Below, piece by piece: positions 35,250 through 47,446 of a stretch of DNA of 64,000 bases. The notes beneath the pieces are model-generated. The model ran no database searches. It was not told the DNA's origin and saw only the letters and a program-made list of their open reading frames with translations. The stretch covers positions 106,225 to 170,224 of the forward strand of contig KV419404.1 of assembly GCA_001630475.1 (NCBI GenBank), written 5' to 3'. Numbering within the stretch: position 1 is the first letter of the stretch; each line of letters opens with the position of its first letter. The translations under genes and the position numbers were made by a program. This stretch comes from Sistotremastrum niveocremeum HHB9708 (Eukaryota > Basidiomycota > Agaricomycetes > Sistotremastrales > Sistotremastraceae).

Positions 35250-35620
35250 GCCATCTCGTCTTGGACTTTGCAACGGGCTTTCTCTTCCCCCTTCCCCACT
35301 ACAGCTGATTCTCACCATCAGCTCCTTGTACCCCCGCTCTCACTCGCCAGGTGGCCCAGACGGCAGTCTGGTTATAATACTCGGCAACAGGTATACTGTT
35401 GTGGTCGGGCCCGCTGCCTCAGCCATCCAGTGGGGAGAGTCGTGAATGATATGCGTCAATCAAGACCTCAAGCGATGATCATTAGAAGGACCTTGAGCCA
35501 CGCGAGCTGTTCTAGGTAAGCCTAGCAATATTTTATACATTTTTCTATTCACAGGCGATTTATTTAGATAATTTCGACTTGACTGACAGTCACTCGCTGC
35601 CTTCAACCGCTTGCGCCGAA
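35250..35620 (+). repeat. Hairpin-family repeat copy, forward, with extended 3' part
   Basis: Core CAACAG GTATA CTGTTG at 35,385-35,401, then CCAGTGGGGAGAGTCGTG. The 3' extension has GGTAAGCC...TTCACAGGCGATTTA, which looks like a short spliceosomal intron (GTAAG donor, CACAG acceptor). Confidence 0.8.
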
Positions 35621-37491
35621 TTTCTTATCTGTGTGCTCGAGCCTCTCAGATATTCTTGCGTGCACGATGAGAATAGACGCGACTCGCGATGTGAGCCTTG
35701 CCCCCTTTCTGTGAGTTCTACCACCTTGAAGTGGCCTGAAACGGAGTCCTGATCGAGCCTTCATAGCCCCAAATTTTCTCATCTAGCACCGTGGAATATA
35801 TATCACGGCATACGGTCGTCGTTGCGCGTCATGATTCCCAAACTCCCCTCGAGCTCTCGGGTATGTCGTAGTCGGGAGTTCGAAGATATCAGTATCTTAC
35901 TGAAGAGAGCAGGTCGAAACGGTACATGTACTGCTTCTCCAGTCTAACCAGAACGAGAACTGCATTTAGACGCCGACCGCAGAGTTAACAATGATGGCGA
36001 TCTGGAAAGTGCGGGATCACTCGATCCAAGTCCTGACTCTAGACTATCTGAACGAGTCAAGTGAGGCCAATCTTCAATCCTCATCCTAGTATTGACTGAC
36101 AATTACTGACTAGATGAGCCGCAAGATGCGCAGGTCGAGTCGGACAACCCTGATATCGCGAAATTATATCGAATCGCCCCTCCGAGATTGCTAGAGACGT
36201 GCAGAGCGAGACCTATTTTTCTCTTCGTAAGTAGGGTGGTTGACGTCTGATCCTTAATCGATCTCTCTTTGCAGCATGCCGTATACTACCAAGCCTCTTT
36301 CAAGGTACACTTTTGAACGACCCCCACCACGAGCGTGACCAGTCGGACGACGAGACTACGCCTGGGGTCAGGATTCAGTAAATACCGTACACGGCCCCTC
36401 CACAAGAGTACGAATAGCTCGCTCGCTCGCGACCCACAGGCGCGCCAGGACTTGCTTCTAGATTCTCATACTTCAACGGATTAAATTTGGACTCCGAGAC
36501 ACAACTAAAAGCTTTTGCGTGTTTTGGATGCATCAACGTCTGGGCTTCACCACTTTTGATTCGCGATGTCTCAAGATTTATTCGGGCCCTTTTACCTTCT
36601 CTCGTTTCCACGCGCTAATTAAAGTCCCTCCATTTCTCAACCGGAGAGGCAATATCTGCCTGCTCACAAACGCATTGCTCTGGTTTCCGTCGCTGTGGCT
36701 CGCGAGACGAACGCGACTGCATGTCCGTGCTATCTCGGAAAACAGACGCGGGAAACTCTCCGTTTCTCGATAGACACTCTCGCAGCGCAATCAAATTCGG
36801 ATCAGGTCTGGTGAGCTTCTGAAGTCGATCAATTTGCTTGAAGCTGACTCTTTCTTTCCGAGAATATTCAGCAATACAGTACTGCAATCAACGTGTCTCG
36901 AAATTGTCCTCCAGAGATAGTCTCGTCGAGAAGCTGCCGCCGAACCTGTCTTAATGTCTTGAAAACGTTCAAACGCTGCGTGTACGGCCAATGTCGGCCA
37001 AATACTAATATATCATCAAGTTTGCCACGAGGCATCGCTTATGTGATTGAAATACTTCCGTCTCTTAGCGCCAAGCTCTCGGTTCGGTCTGTTTACTAGG
37101 CTCAGCCACTGAAGTACTTGAGTCAAGGCAGGGCGAAAAAAGTCAATGCATAAGATCACGCATCGAAGTGGATCGCTCTCTGGAATGAGCTTCCGCGCAG
37201 AACGATTGAGCCTCATTTCATCGACAGAGAAGACTAGATAGTATTATAGCACAAGCTGCGAATAAGGCACTCGCTCAAATTTGTATATTTCCTGGTACTC
37301 GATTGTCTGAAGATGGCTCTCTTATCGGGAGCTGAAAATCTGCCAGTCAAGAGCAGCGTTGAGCGTGACGTAAGCATTCCAACTTGCGCACGAACACTGA
37401 ACAGAGGAGTCCTCTATCCACTGTATCCAGCACAACTCATCTTGGATTTTGCTGCCGTTTCAAGTCATTATCACCCAACAAGTACTCGAGC
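35621..37491. other. No intact gene recognised
   Basis: 1.9 kb between the repeat copy and the third F-box-like gene. Short open frames only, none with a convincing family. Confidence 0.5.
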
Positions 37492-39509
37492 ATGTCCGAC
37501 CGTCAGAAGCGAGTCGCGCTTATCGCTCTCTATGAGTGCCATCTTCGCCTCGCCGAAGAAAAACAGCTACCATTTCCCGAGGACTTGCCCTCAAGTGTCT
37601 CGCCCACTCTCCGTGCTGGTCCGTTCTCATGATATTTTTGACAAATTGACGAACAATTTTTGTACAGGTGAAAGCCATACGGGGTGGTTACGTCGCTTCC
37701 TGCCCCTATTCACCATCGCGTACAGATTGAACTCAGGATTGCCCATCGATGACGCGCCAGACATCGAACCTTTAGAGGAAACCGATCTGCCAGATTTGCC
37801 AGACGAGATCCTGGCCATGATATTTGCCCGCGTCGTGGAAGATGCGAACGAAAATCATTTTACGCTAGACTGGCACTATCTGTTCACCATGTGAGTGCAA
37901 CACTCCTTCAGCAATAACTCAGGGATTGACATCAACTCCTACCAAATCCAGCTCACCGCGATGGTGCTCAATCATCTTATCGACGCCGCAAATCTGGACA
38001 TGGTTCGATTTCACTCTAGGCGCCGCATATATAGAGGCCGTCAAGCCCTTGCGTAGTGTTGAACTGCCGGCGATGATACGAGTTGATGTTACCGAGCTTC
38101 CCTCCGGCCAATCGATACAGGAAGCACTGCTGTCGCACGAATTTGACCTACAGTCGGGCGTTGCCCTGCTTTCGGTGTCATGTCGACGAAATCAATGGGC
38201 CACGATCCGCGACTTCATTTCAGCCCACAGCTCCACTATCGTCTCGACGCGAATTAGTATCATCGGAGATTTGCCAGACGCACCCGAGATCGCAGACGAA
38301 GAGATAGTTCCCCAATTAGACCAAGGACAGCTAACACAACTAGCACTTCTCGATCTGCAGAATCTCAACCTCCCTCTCCTATCTCCGACGCTTGGACCTC
38401 ACCTTCAGAAGTTGTCCATTCGAGCCAAATCACGAGCCCCCCTCGATGTTTCGACCACCTTCCTATTCCTTTCACAGTGTCCAAACATCCAAGGATTCCA
38501 ATTTCCAGCGTATTATAATAGCGGGCCCACGGTAGCACCCTTCGTACCACCCGATCTCAGTGTCTTCGACCAGCCCGACTTGAAACTGCCATCTCTGACC
38601 ACCTTTCATCTCGGGTGCACGGAACGCGAAGGCTTCAACACACTTTTCCGCTCCATAGAAGTACACGCGATCCGCAGTTTGAAGGTCATTCTCCCACCGG
38701 AAACGCGCGATGCAGTCTCTCCTACTAGTACTCCGACCAGTCATCAAATGCAGCTTCCGAACTCTTTACGTCCTTGGATGGACCAAGCAGAGTGGATTCG
38801 AATAACGTCTCATGCCTCAGTGATCACTATCGAGTACGGCCGCGAAGGACAATTCACACACGAAATCCATTTCATACATCCGTGGGGACTCGGACCTGTC
38901 GATAGGGACGAGTTGCAACGCTTGCCAAATCAGCTCTGCGTCGATCTTCCTGAGTATTTTCGAAACATACAGTCCGCGGAATTCGATGGAGTCTTGCCGA
39001 ACGTGGACCAGTGGACGGCCTTGCTGGCTTCTTGGGATATTCGTTCGGATCTTAAAGTTATCGGACAGAATGCTACGGAGTGCTTGGTTTCCCTTAGATA
39101 CCGGCCGGACTTGCAGGAACGAATACCAATTCTCAACGCCTGGCTTATCGACTCGAATGCTGCCCGCGACTATAGCTCCATGCCAAAGGCGAAGAAAAAA
39201 ATTATCTCGCAACAGAAGCATCAGTTTCTTGCTGTCTCGCGTTCGCTGTTCCAAGCATATCAGGCAATGGGTCGAGAGGCAGATTCGGTGGTTGTCAGAT
39301 ATCAGGGGGAAGGAGCGAGGATGATCGACGTAGCAGGCAACCCAGGTTCAGCTGCAGAATTATCACCGACAGAAACCGAAGAGATCTTTCCAGAGCGAAA
39401 TCGCGATCGCGACGATAATGCGCAACCGTCTCCCTGGCTGGTCACCTGCACTGCTGAAACTCACTATCGCGACCTTTCACATCTCCGTCAACGTTTCTTA
39501 TCCTCTTAA
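37492..39509 (+). CDS. F-box-like protein, paralogue 3
   Basis: Three exons: 37,492-37,618; 37,668-37,890; 37,952-39,509. Start MSDRQKRVALIALYECHLRL; joins RAG-ESHTG and FTI-SPRW are in frame. The F-box-like core is LPDLPDEILAMIFARVVED, followed by LDWHYLFTISPRWCSIILST. The leucine-rich body of about 500 residues has no named domain; landmarks shared with the gene at 28 kb are HPWGLGPVDRDEL, FDGVLPNVDQWTALL, ERNRDRDDNAQPSPW and LVTCTAE near the C-terminus. Probable SCF substrate adaptor, target unknown. It is the most F-box-like of the three paralogues and appears intact although it sits between repeat blocks. Confidence 0.8.
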
Positions 39510-40129
39510 ATGTGATTTGTGACTTTCATTATCAGCATTTGTAAAAGTTCTGGACTGCGTTCGGTTTTATTCAACCTGCCATCACTCTTTAATCACGTCA
39601 TGTATTGTCTTGTGTAGTCTGCTCCAGTATACCAGTTCGCGCGATAGAAAGGCGCACAACATATAATTATTCTCCTCCCATTTCGTAGAAGCGTAAGGTA
39701 GGCGAAAGACACCTCGTTGTCAACCATGAACAATATGGACAGTTCTTGCACAACAGTCCATGACATCGAGACCCTCTCAATTTGATGTTCAAGGCAGGTC
39801 TCCTCACGCCGTTTGGTGGCGATAGCGAGACTGGAATAGTATATATTAATGACATTTCCAAAGATCCAAGAAACACAAGACTGACCAGGGATGATAATGT
39901 AGCCTCAATCGCTACGTATACCAATCCAACCTTACGTGGGACGCTGCAATCAGCCAAATGGTCGATCCATGCTGGTCATCGGGCCACCTCAGGGCGGCTA
40001 AAACTCATAACAAGGGGGAATTTCACGACGAGAGTCCCCTTTTTTCATGGTGCATGTCAAGCAGACGAGAACGGCCTATAAATACTAACATAGTAACGTG
40101 GAACAGCTCCTGGAGGCATCGCTGAGTCG
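39510..40129. other. No gene recognised
   Basis: 3' flank of the F-box-like gene. A 99-codon open frame at 39,782-40,081 has no recognisable motif and no start context that would support it. Confidence 0.5.
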
Positions 40130-40725
40130 TAATCTAAATAGCAGTCACTTCTCTAGGGCATTCGAAGCTTTCAACAGATTTTTCCCAGGACAAGAAGTTA
40201 TAGCCCGGCCGGAGGCTATGAAGAGAATACGTAGAGTTTTCGATGAAGGGTGCCAACCAAAAGCTTGAGCTAAGAGGAACAGTCAAAGAACCAAGTCGGG
40301 CGAAAGGACGCCGCGTCAAAATCGGAATAGGGTGACTGAGACCTCCGCTCTCAGCTCGTACTGTCTCAGAGGCTGTGTAAGATTTTCCTAGATTGGGATT
40401 ATCTTTTGAGCAGCTTGGGCTCTTCATGTCAAGCACTTTTTCTGTCCGAATGAATGTTTTCAAACGGGAAACATCTGCTTTCGAGCTCCGACACCTGTCG
40501 AATAAGTGACTGCTATCTGGGTTACGACTCCGCAAAACTCTTTCTCTCTCCCCTTCCACACTACAGCTGTTCCCTCGCCATCAGCTCCTTGTCCTGCCGC
40601 TCTTACTCGCCAACTGGACCGACTGTGCGCACAGTTCAAAACACGGCAACAGGGTTACTGTTGTGGCCGGGCTCCAACGCACAATCGCCAGCCAGCGGGG
40701 AGAGTCGTGCTTGTTATGCTCTGAA
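40130..40725 (+). repeat. Hairpin-family repeat copy, single
   Basis: The 5' part resembles 34,900-35,280 and the 3' part is the conserved module: CCCTTCCACACTACAGCTG, the core CAACAG GGTTA CTGTTG at 40,647-40,663, GTGGCCGGGC and GGGGAGAGTCGTGC. Confidence 0.75.
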
Positions 40726-42310
40726 CTGAACAACTCCCGGTTGTTGTTGTTAGGGTGATATCTGACATGCCATCTGTCTAAGGCGAGCCTTGATTTTCCC
40801 TCATGACGTCTAACTTACAAGGATCTCTACAGATGGCATCGTGGATATGCCAGTCTCACTATGCAGTGAACAAAGGAGTGATGCCACCTCGCATCTGGGT
40901 ATATCCCCTGGTCCCTCCTACCCCGCACGCGGTGTATGGTTCCTCGTAAATGACGTGGAATACATTATCACTGGTCTGTGTCGTTGCCGGTATTCTCATT
41001 GGCGCAATGGATCTCCCAGTGGTGGGTCTGAGACGCAGTCTTGATATGTTGAGTCATACGCTAATACATTGTATCATCCATCTTCTATATATGGATATCA
41101 GCGCTACTTTCTGATCACTACTGTATCAATTGATTCGGACTATTTAGACACATACAGTACAATTGACCCCTTTATTCGACTCCTGTCAACGCAATCTTGA
41201 TGAGTTGAACCATAAATCACTGGCTCGGCGGAAACTGGTGTATGACAGTCTCTGTATCAGAGCAGCCAATAATAGCGATCATTTCCATTGCCCCTCGCGA
41301 TCCACATGCGTTGCGAGGTCCACTCGTCTTTTGCATTTTTGAAGTCATCAAAGCGCCAGCAGTGATTCGATTTTGATAATACACCCCGACCCTCCTGAAT
41401 GGTTGTGATTGAGGCAAAGCTTTTTGTGGACGATGTGGGAGACTCTAGCATTGCTTTTCAATATTCAGAATGATGAGGAACAAACGTGGAATGCGTACAT
41501 GTATAAACAGCGCAGAGTCTTTATCATAGGAATATGGAGGACTTATGACGGCTATGTTAAAAAAAACGAAATGTTGACCTCGAATCAGTTGTTGAACGCG
41601 GAATGTGTCGATCTGCGTGCGGGCCATAATTCATAGCGCAATAAGGAAAATAGCCAGTACTAGTGTGCTGAGTGAAGCGTCGGGATGTGGGTCGAGGTTC
41701 TTTTACCCCCAAAAATGACAGGTGTTTGAACCGAAAGACGGAGCATAGTGTCCCACAAAGGACAAGTTGACTCGAGAGGCACGAAGAGAACAATGGAATA
41801 GCTCGAAAGAAGGGAGGGGCCGAGATCGCAAGGGTACATCGGACTCGAGCTCTTTGAAGCAACTTCTGGCAGATCTGTCTCGAGAATACATATTGGGTGT
41901 TGAGCTGTCGTCCTTTTCTGAGAGCGATACAAGGCTGGAAGGGCGGGCGGCAACAATGGAAGACGGGATCTCCGAGTGCGGGCCTATGATTCTTTGACGT
42001 CTCCCACTTATGGAAATTCGTCCTTGTACCAAAGAGAGTGTATTTGATGTCGCTATGAGCCAGAGGGAATAGTTTCAGACCCCATGGAAAGCAGTCTGTC
42101 AGTGAGTCTCATCGGTCCTAGTCTCAGGTTGCAGTCGGGTAGGAAAAGAATTATTTCAGGTCGACGACGACGTCCAAGGCGGATTGAGCTTCACAGTGGC
42201 AGCGATGCCCAAGGTAGAGACCTTGTATTGTGGACGATGGATTTTCGGAAGCAATTTCATCGTGGTGGCGTTATCGATGAAATGGTTAGCACCGCCTGAG
42301 CCGCGCGACC
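40726..42310. other. No secure gene; possible divergent small exon near 42,150-42,260
   Basis: A minus-strand open piece (MKLLPKIHRPQYKVSTLG) ends close to the VPS25 start and could be the first exon of an unidentified divergent gene, but I cannot extend it. The rest shows nothing recognisable. Confidence 0.3.
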
Positions 42311-43128
42311 ATGTCAAAATCCCTGCAGAAACAGACAACGGCATCAGGTATGTTCATCTCGGACAAGTCGTTCCTTCAAACTGACGCACCGTAGGCTTCA
42401 TCTTGCCATCCATCCATGCCTTACCGCCTTTCTTCACGTGGGCCCGATTAGCCATCTGCCGACGACCGACACCCTGACTGACTCGTCGCTAGACTTCAGC
42501 TGCATCCCCCATCTCAGGCATCACAAACAGCACATTGGACGCGTCTGATCTTATCGTATGCGCGACATCGTCGGCTTTTCACTCTTAGACTTGAAGATGC
42601 TGAAGTACCGGGAGGAGAATGGGATGAGATCTTTCACAATTCACGCATAAATCGTGAGTCTTTGAGATCAGTTGTGTCTTTGAGATCGATATTCGAAGCT
42701 AATGCGGTTCTGGTTTTGTGCTAAGGAAGATTGAAACCTACGCATCTTGCGTTTCTGTTATCTACGATGGTCGAACAGGGGCAAGCCATCTGGGATCCGC
42801 CGAAACAGAACCGAGTCGTTCTCTTGCATTGGAGATTACCAGAAGAATGGGCGGAGGTATTGCATGAATGGGTGCGCATCTTCACCTTTGTATGAATTAT
42901 CCGCTCACGGATTGCTCGCACGTTCAGGCAACCTCAACGGGGCAACTCAATACGATCTTGACCTTCTATGAAATCACTGATCCTCCCATCGATTCCGCGA
43001 TGTCTGGAATCCCTACTTCATTGCTTAGACGTGCTATCTCCATTTTGTCAAAGACGGGACGTGCTCAGATTATTGAGGGTGCCGAGGGTGGTGGTGTAAG
43101 ATTTTTTGCTCCTTCGGGCAAGCCATAG
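42311..43128 (+). CDS. VPS25: ESCRT-II subunit Vps25
   Basis: Subunit of ESCRT-II, which sorts ubiquitinated cargo into multivesicular bodies. Five exons: 42,311-42,347; 42,395-42,437; 42,493-42,653; 42,726-42,871; 42,928-43,128. Spliced, they give about 195 residues, close to the usual fungal length. The order matches the family: SGFILPSIHALPPFFTLQ, HWTRLILSYARHRRLFTL, VEQGQAIWDPPKQ, LHWRLPEEWAEVLHEW (winged helix 1), then TSTGQLNTILTFYEIT, IPTSLLRRAISILSKTGRAQ and GVRFF (winged helix 2). Very short exons 1 and 2 make the gene easy to miss; every join is in frame with GT-AG introns. Confidence 0.93.
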
Positions 43129-43239
43129 GTTGGTGGCAAGAGAGTTAGTGATACACATACGACACGATTATGATAGATGTAGATATATGCTAGTATACAC
43201 CTGATTTTACAAGTTGGTGATGCAGTTGCTGTTCCCTGG

Positions 43240-45006
43240 TCAATCGCTCTCGCTGTCGAGACAAGCCATTAACGCTCGATTGGTCGCGATCTAAAGGAAT
43301 TCAGCGATTACGCCACAGACATGTTAACAAAGAGAGATGCTTACTCGACTCTTTTTGAGAGCAACTTCAGGTTCTTCCTCTTCGTCGGAGGTCTCGACCT
43401 TTTCCTTCGGCGTTTCTTTCATTTCTGCGCTTCGGGTTCCCTTACCGCCACTGCCTCTTAACCTGTCATATTCTTGCACGGCTTCTGCGAATCACGAATG
43501 AGACGCCGTTTTGACCAGACTGTCAACACATACCCAGATCCTTCATGAGCTCCCTCTGTTCTTTGATTTGTTTCGCTTGATTCAAGCTCAATCGTCCGTT
43601 CATTCCGAGGTCGGCCAGTATTCGTTTCACATGGGCGATCTGTTGTCTTGTGGATCTGATATCCTTGAATTCCTTAGCCCTGTCATCTTCGATAAGCGCG
43701 CTGATTCAATCTAGCACGTCCGAGGAAGTAAACTGACCACACTTTGCGAACTCCGCATGCAAGTACGAAACTCTGGAAAGTACGTCAAACAAAATTCTGT
43801 CGCGCGGCGAAGATGGAGAAGTCTCGCCTTGAGCTTTTTGAGCTGCTCCTCGTCCTTATCCAAGGGTTCTTTGGATTTGGCGGATTTGGCGCCCTTTGGT
43901 TTCTTGGAATCTTCGCTCCCCGAGTCCCGTGTATGCGATGAAGTACTCGTCCGACGTTCCGGCTATCAGTCAACTCACCATCAGCACAAGGCGTCGAGGA
44001 GGAAACTGAACCCAGACCTTCTTCTTGCTGGAAGCCTTCGACTTTGACTTTCGTTTTTTCGGAGGCTCATCGATCAAGACAGAAAGTTCAGACCCGCTGT
44101 CCTGTAGAGTCAAGATTAGGTCATATTCTCCCTGCATAGTACACAAAAACGGTACCGCATGACCTTCATCAGCCGCATCGGGCTTCGTGCTATGTGGACC
44201 TGAACCTGAAGCATCTTCCTCCTTCGAGGCGCTAACAGAGAGTGCAGTTTCCTTCATAAGTGATCAGCAACGCGGATAACAATGTTAGAGTACGTCTGAA
44301 CACGAACGGTAGAGATTTTCTTGAAACAACGGATAGAACGATGAGATCTTGCGTCTCATGGAGATGCGGTCGCGTTCTCACCTCTGTGGGTTTCTAACAG
44401 CTTGTGAGCGGGACGTACGACGGCCGGTAACAGGCGTCGTACCTCATCGGATTTACGGGACTTCTTGGCTGGAGGAGGGTCTTCGGAAGCGGAAGCATCA
44501 GCCTGGGTATATGTTGAGATAGAGATCAGGACTAGAAGATGAACGTGCCTCCGAGTCCACTTCATCCCGGCTACGCCTTCGGGCCTTCTTCTTGTCGCCC
44601 TTGGACCCAACATCCGTTGATTTTGCTTTTGCTGCTTTCTTGCTTCGCGGCTTGATCTCCTCCGGCTCCTCGTCTGGATTATCGGGCCCGTTCTTAGAGT
44701 GCCGTGAGAATAAAATTCAATAAATCATTTACTTGCAGGAAGAGGGCTCACGATGACTGTTTGTATTATATTCGACACGAAAGTCTTGAGCTCCAAGAGA
44801 GCGCCTGCTTCGAGACTCATCTCCTTTTCGGCCAGAGCTCTGACTGACTTCGGCGTCAAGTCGCTACCATGATATGATACGTGAGATCGAGGCGAACTAT
44901 GACAATATTAAAATCGGATTTCATACCCAAGCTTATCCATCTTCATTGCATCGCGGACAATCCGTCGGACGATCGATGCCACCCGGTCTTGATCAATATC
45001 GCTCAT
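43240..45006 (-). CDS. HIRIP3/CHZ-like histone chaperone with N-terminal DEK_C domain
   Basis: Nuclear protein. It starts MSDIDQDRVASIVRRIVRDA (exon 45,006-44,927), joins to 44,863 (GDLTPKSVRALAEKEM...LKTFVSNIIQTVI), and together these form a DEK C-terminal-type helical domain. The middle exons are Lys/Glu/Ser-rich with nuclear-localisation-like runs (PPKKRKSKSKASSKKK). Near the C-terminus is the HIRIP3-type block TRQQIAHVKRILADLGM, NGRLSLNQAKQIKEQRELM, then an acidic stretch. The last exon ends RALMACLDSESD with a stop at 43,240. There are about nine exons; those in the low-complexity middle are approximate, and one intron near 44,540 may use a GC donor. HIRIP3-like proteins bind H2A-H2B or H3-H4. 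It is divergent from PRP4 across 187 bp. Confidence 0.82.
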
Positions 45007-45193
45007 AGAAGACTCAAGTTGGAGAAGTGATTTCCAAGGAGTGTCCGGGTCGTCGCGCGGCGCTTCACGTCCCTTGTTTGGCTTTGTATACGCGTCTGCG
45101 ATGATTTCCCTTTTGATTTTTCGGACTTCGAATTTTGCTTTGGCTGTCTATTGCGTCGCACAACCCAAATTCTAGCACTGTGAGCTGAACGAC
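45007..45193. promoter_or_regulatory. Shared divergent promoter, HIRIP3-like / PRP4
   Basis: Only 187 bp separate the two start codons, which point away from each other, so both genes must use this stretch or overlap their leaders. No clear TATA box. Confidence 0.6.
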
Positions 45194-47214
45194 ATGGCCG
45201 ACATCGCTTATGAGGACCTGGTGGAGGACATTGGGCGTACCATGGGAGCGGGGGCGAACGATCGTGACAGAGCCATCTTGGACGAGCTTGAGAGAAAGAA
45301 AAAGGCACGAAGCATGGCCGTACCAACTGACGACGGGAGGGTGAAAGCGAAATTGAGAGAAATTGGAGAGCCAATCACATTGTTTGGAGAGAGGGTGCGT
45401 TCTGTTAGTTTCCCATTTCTCGACTTTAACCAACATTTGTCAGGCTGCAGACCGTCGGGAACGTCTAATTTACGTTCTGTCGCAAATCAGCGCAGCCAAA
45501 GGCGATGTCGAAATGGAAGATGAAACCTCCGATGAAAGTGAGGACGAGGTAAGTTATTCGAGCTCAGCCCGGGTATAACACTAATTTTTTTCTCCAGAAA
45601 GTAGAAGAGTTCTACACCCCCGGATCCCTTCCCCTACTTGAGAGCCGAAGGCGAATAGCAGAGTTCTCTTTACCCAGGTTCTACCTCTGCTGTCCTTAAG
45701 GTGAATTCACAGAAGCTTACGTTCTTCTTTTTGTTTTCTCATACCTCTAGAGCGAAAGACCGAGTGGCTCAACAGAGAGAGGAATCCAAGATCCCTCTGA
45801 ACCGTATCCTTGACATTCGTAAACGCGTGTTTGCTGAAGTCAAAGTGAGCTGTCCGCTTTCTGAGCCCTTGGACTTTCTCCTAAAATTTCCTGTATAGAC
45901 TTTCGCAAATTTGGGCTCACAAATCGGTGACGAACGACCCATAGCTCAAGTCCGTTTCTCACCAAACAGCAAATACTTGGCGACTGGCAGCTGGTCTGGA
46001 AACGTCAAGCTATGGAACGTTCCTGCATGTACTCCTGTCAAGACATTCCGAGGTAAGTTCGAGGATCTGAACTCCTTACGCGATAGAATGAACAACGCTA
46101 TTTCAGGTCATAGTGATAAAGTGGGTGGCGTAGCGTGGCATCCACAAGCAACCCTTGGACTCGGCGAAGGTCTCGCAAACTTAGTCAGCGGCGCTGGTGA
46201 CACGAACGTAAATCTCTGGTCACTGGAGAGGTATGTGGAACAATTATATATATTCATTTGTTCCATTTTTGATGATTCCCTATCTCAGCGAAACACCATT
46301 AGCAGTAATGAAGGGACATCAAGATCGTGTCTGTCGCGTCGCTTTCCACCCTTCAGGAAATTATGTCGCCTCAGCTAGCTTTGACACAACGTGGCGACTA
46401 TGGGATGTCAATACTCAACAAGAACTTCTGCTGCAAGAGGGGCATTCAAAAGAAGTCTATTCCGTGGAATTTCAGGATGACGGCGCATTGGTTGCTTCAG
46501 GGTATGCCTCAAGTTTTTCGCATATCGTGTCAGGCTTACTCTAGCTTTAGTGGACTGGATGCAATTGGTCGAGTGTGGGATCTCCGAACAGGTCGAACCG
46601 CGATGGTTCTGGACGGTCACGTTCAGTGCATATTTTCAATCGCGTTTTCTCCAAACGGGTCAGTGTCTTGCTAATGCGTGGTCACTTTTTTCCTAATTCT
46701 TTCACTTTCTAGGTATCAGATATGCACCGGTGCAGGAGACGATACTATGCGCCTATGGGATCTGCGATCCTTGAAGTCACTGTACACAATCCCGGCTCAC
46801 AGATCAAATGTTTCCGACGTTCGGTTCTTCCGAGGCGCGGACCTGCCTTCCGACTCAATTCTCAACGGGGGCGCGAAAATGCAAAGCCCATCACCTGCCA
46901 TCAAAGCCGAACCTGACGACGACCTACAACCCAGTGCTTTCCGCGAGGCTTTTGAAAGCAGACAGAGCGAGCAATACCGCTCAGGTTTATACCTCGCGAG
47001 TTCTGGATATGATGGACTCGTGAAAATCTGGAGCGCTGATGATTGGCAGCTTCTTCGTACGCTGACGACAGATGCCGGCAAAGTTATGTCTGTGGATCTG
47101 TCGCGAGACGCGAAGTTGCTTGCTTCCGGCACATATAATCGCAATTTCCAGCTATACGGACCCGATGACGTTGTTGACCTCACCATCAAGGAGGACCCGA
47201 AAGAGGAAGTTTGA
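45194..47214 (+). CDS. PRP4: U4/U6 snRNP splicing factor Prp4 (WD40)
   Basis: Component of the U4/U6 di-snRNP needed for spliceosome assembly. It starts [18 protein letters not shown] at 45,194. The N-terminal PRP4/PSP-like region contains [48 protein letters not shown] and [11 protein letters not shown]. At least seven WD40 repeats follow: [83 protein letters not shown] and [14 protein letters not shown]. About eight short introns interrupt it; most joins fall between or inside repeats in frame. It ends at 47,214, 233 bp from the convergent end of the Mbp1-type gene. Confidence 0.94.
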
Positions 47215-47446
47215 CTGGTCATTTAAAAGATCCCGCTCGTCTCACCCTATATTACCGTGTTTGTATTCGGAGTGATTCGTAGTTCTATCTCAGCCCTCGC
47301 GAACACACAGTCCTGAAAAGAATTGTTGTACACATGATATGTATTGCGATTGGTGTAAATAATTGACAGTGTAATAACTCGTACATCAATAGTTATATTA
47401 TTGACAATATGGAATTCGAGACGGTACTAATGTTCCAACGTTAACA

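Noticed and set aside
36790-37240. Minus-strand run reading DDILVF, hinting at a reverse-transcriptase fossil
   Set aside because: Only the one short motif fits and the surrounding order does not match a known reverse transcriptase, so I do not call an element.
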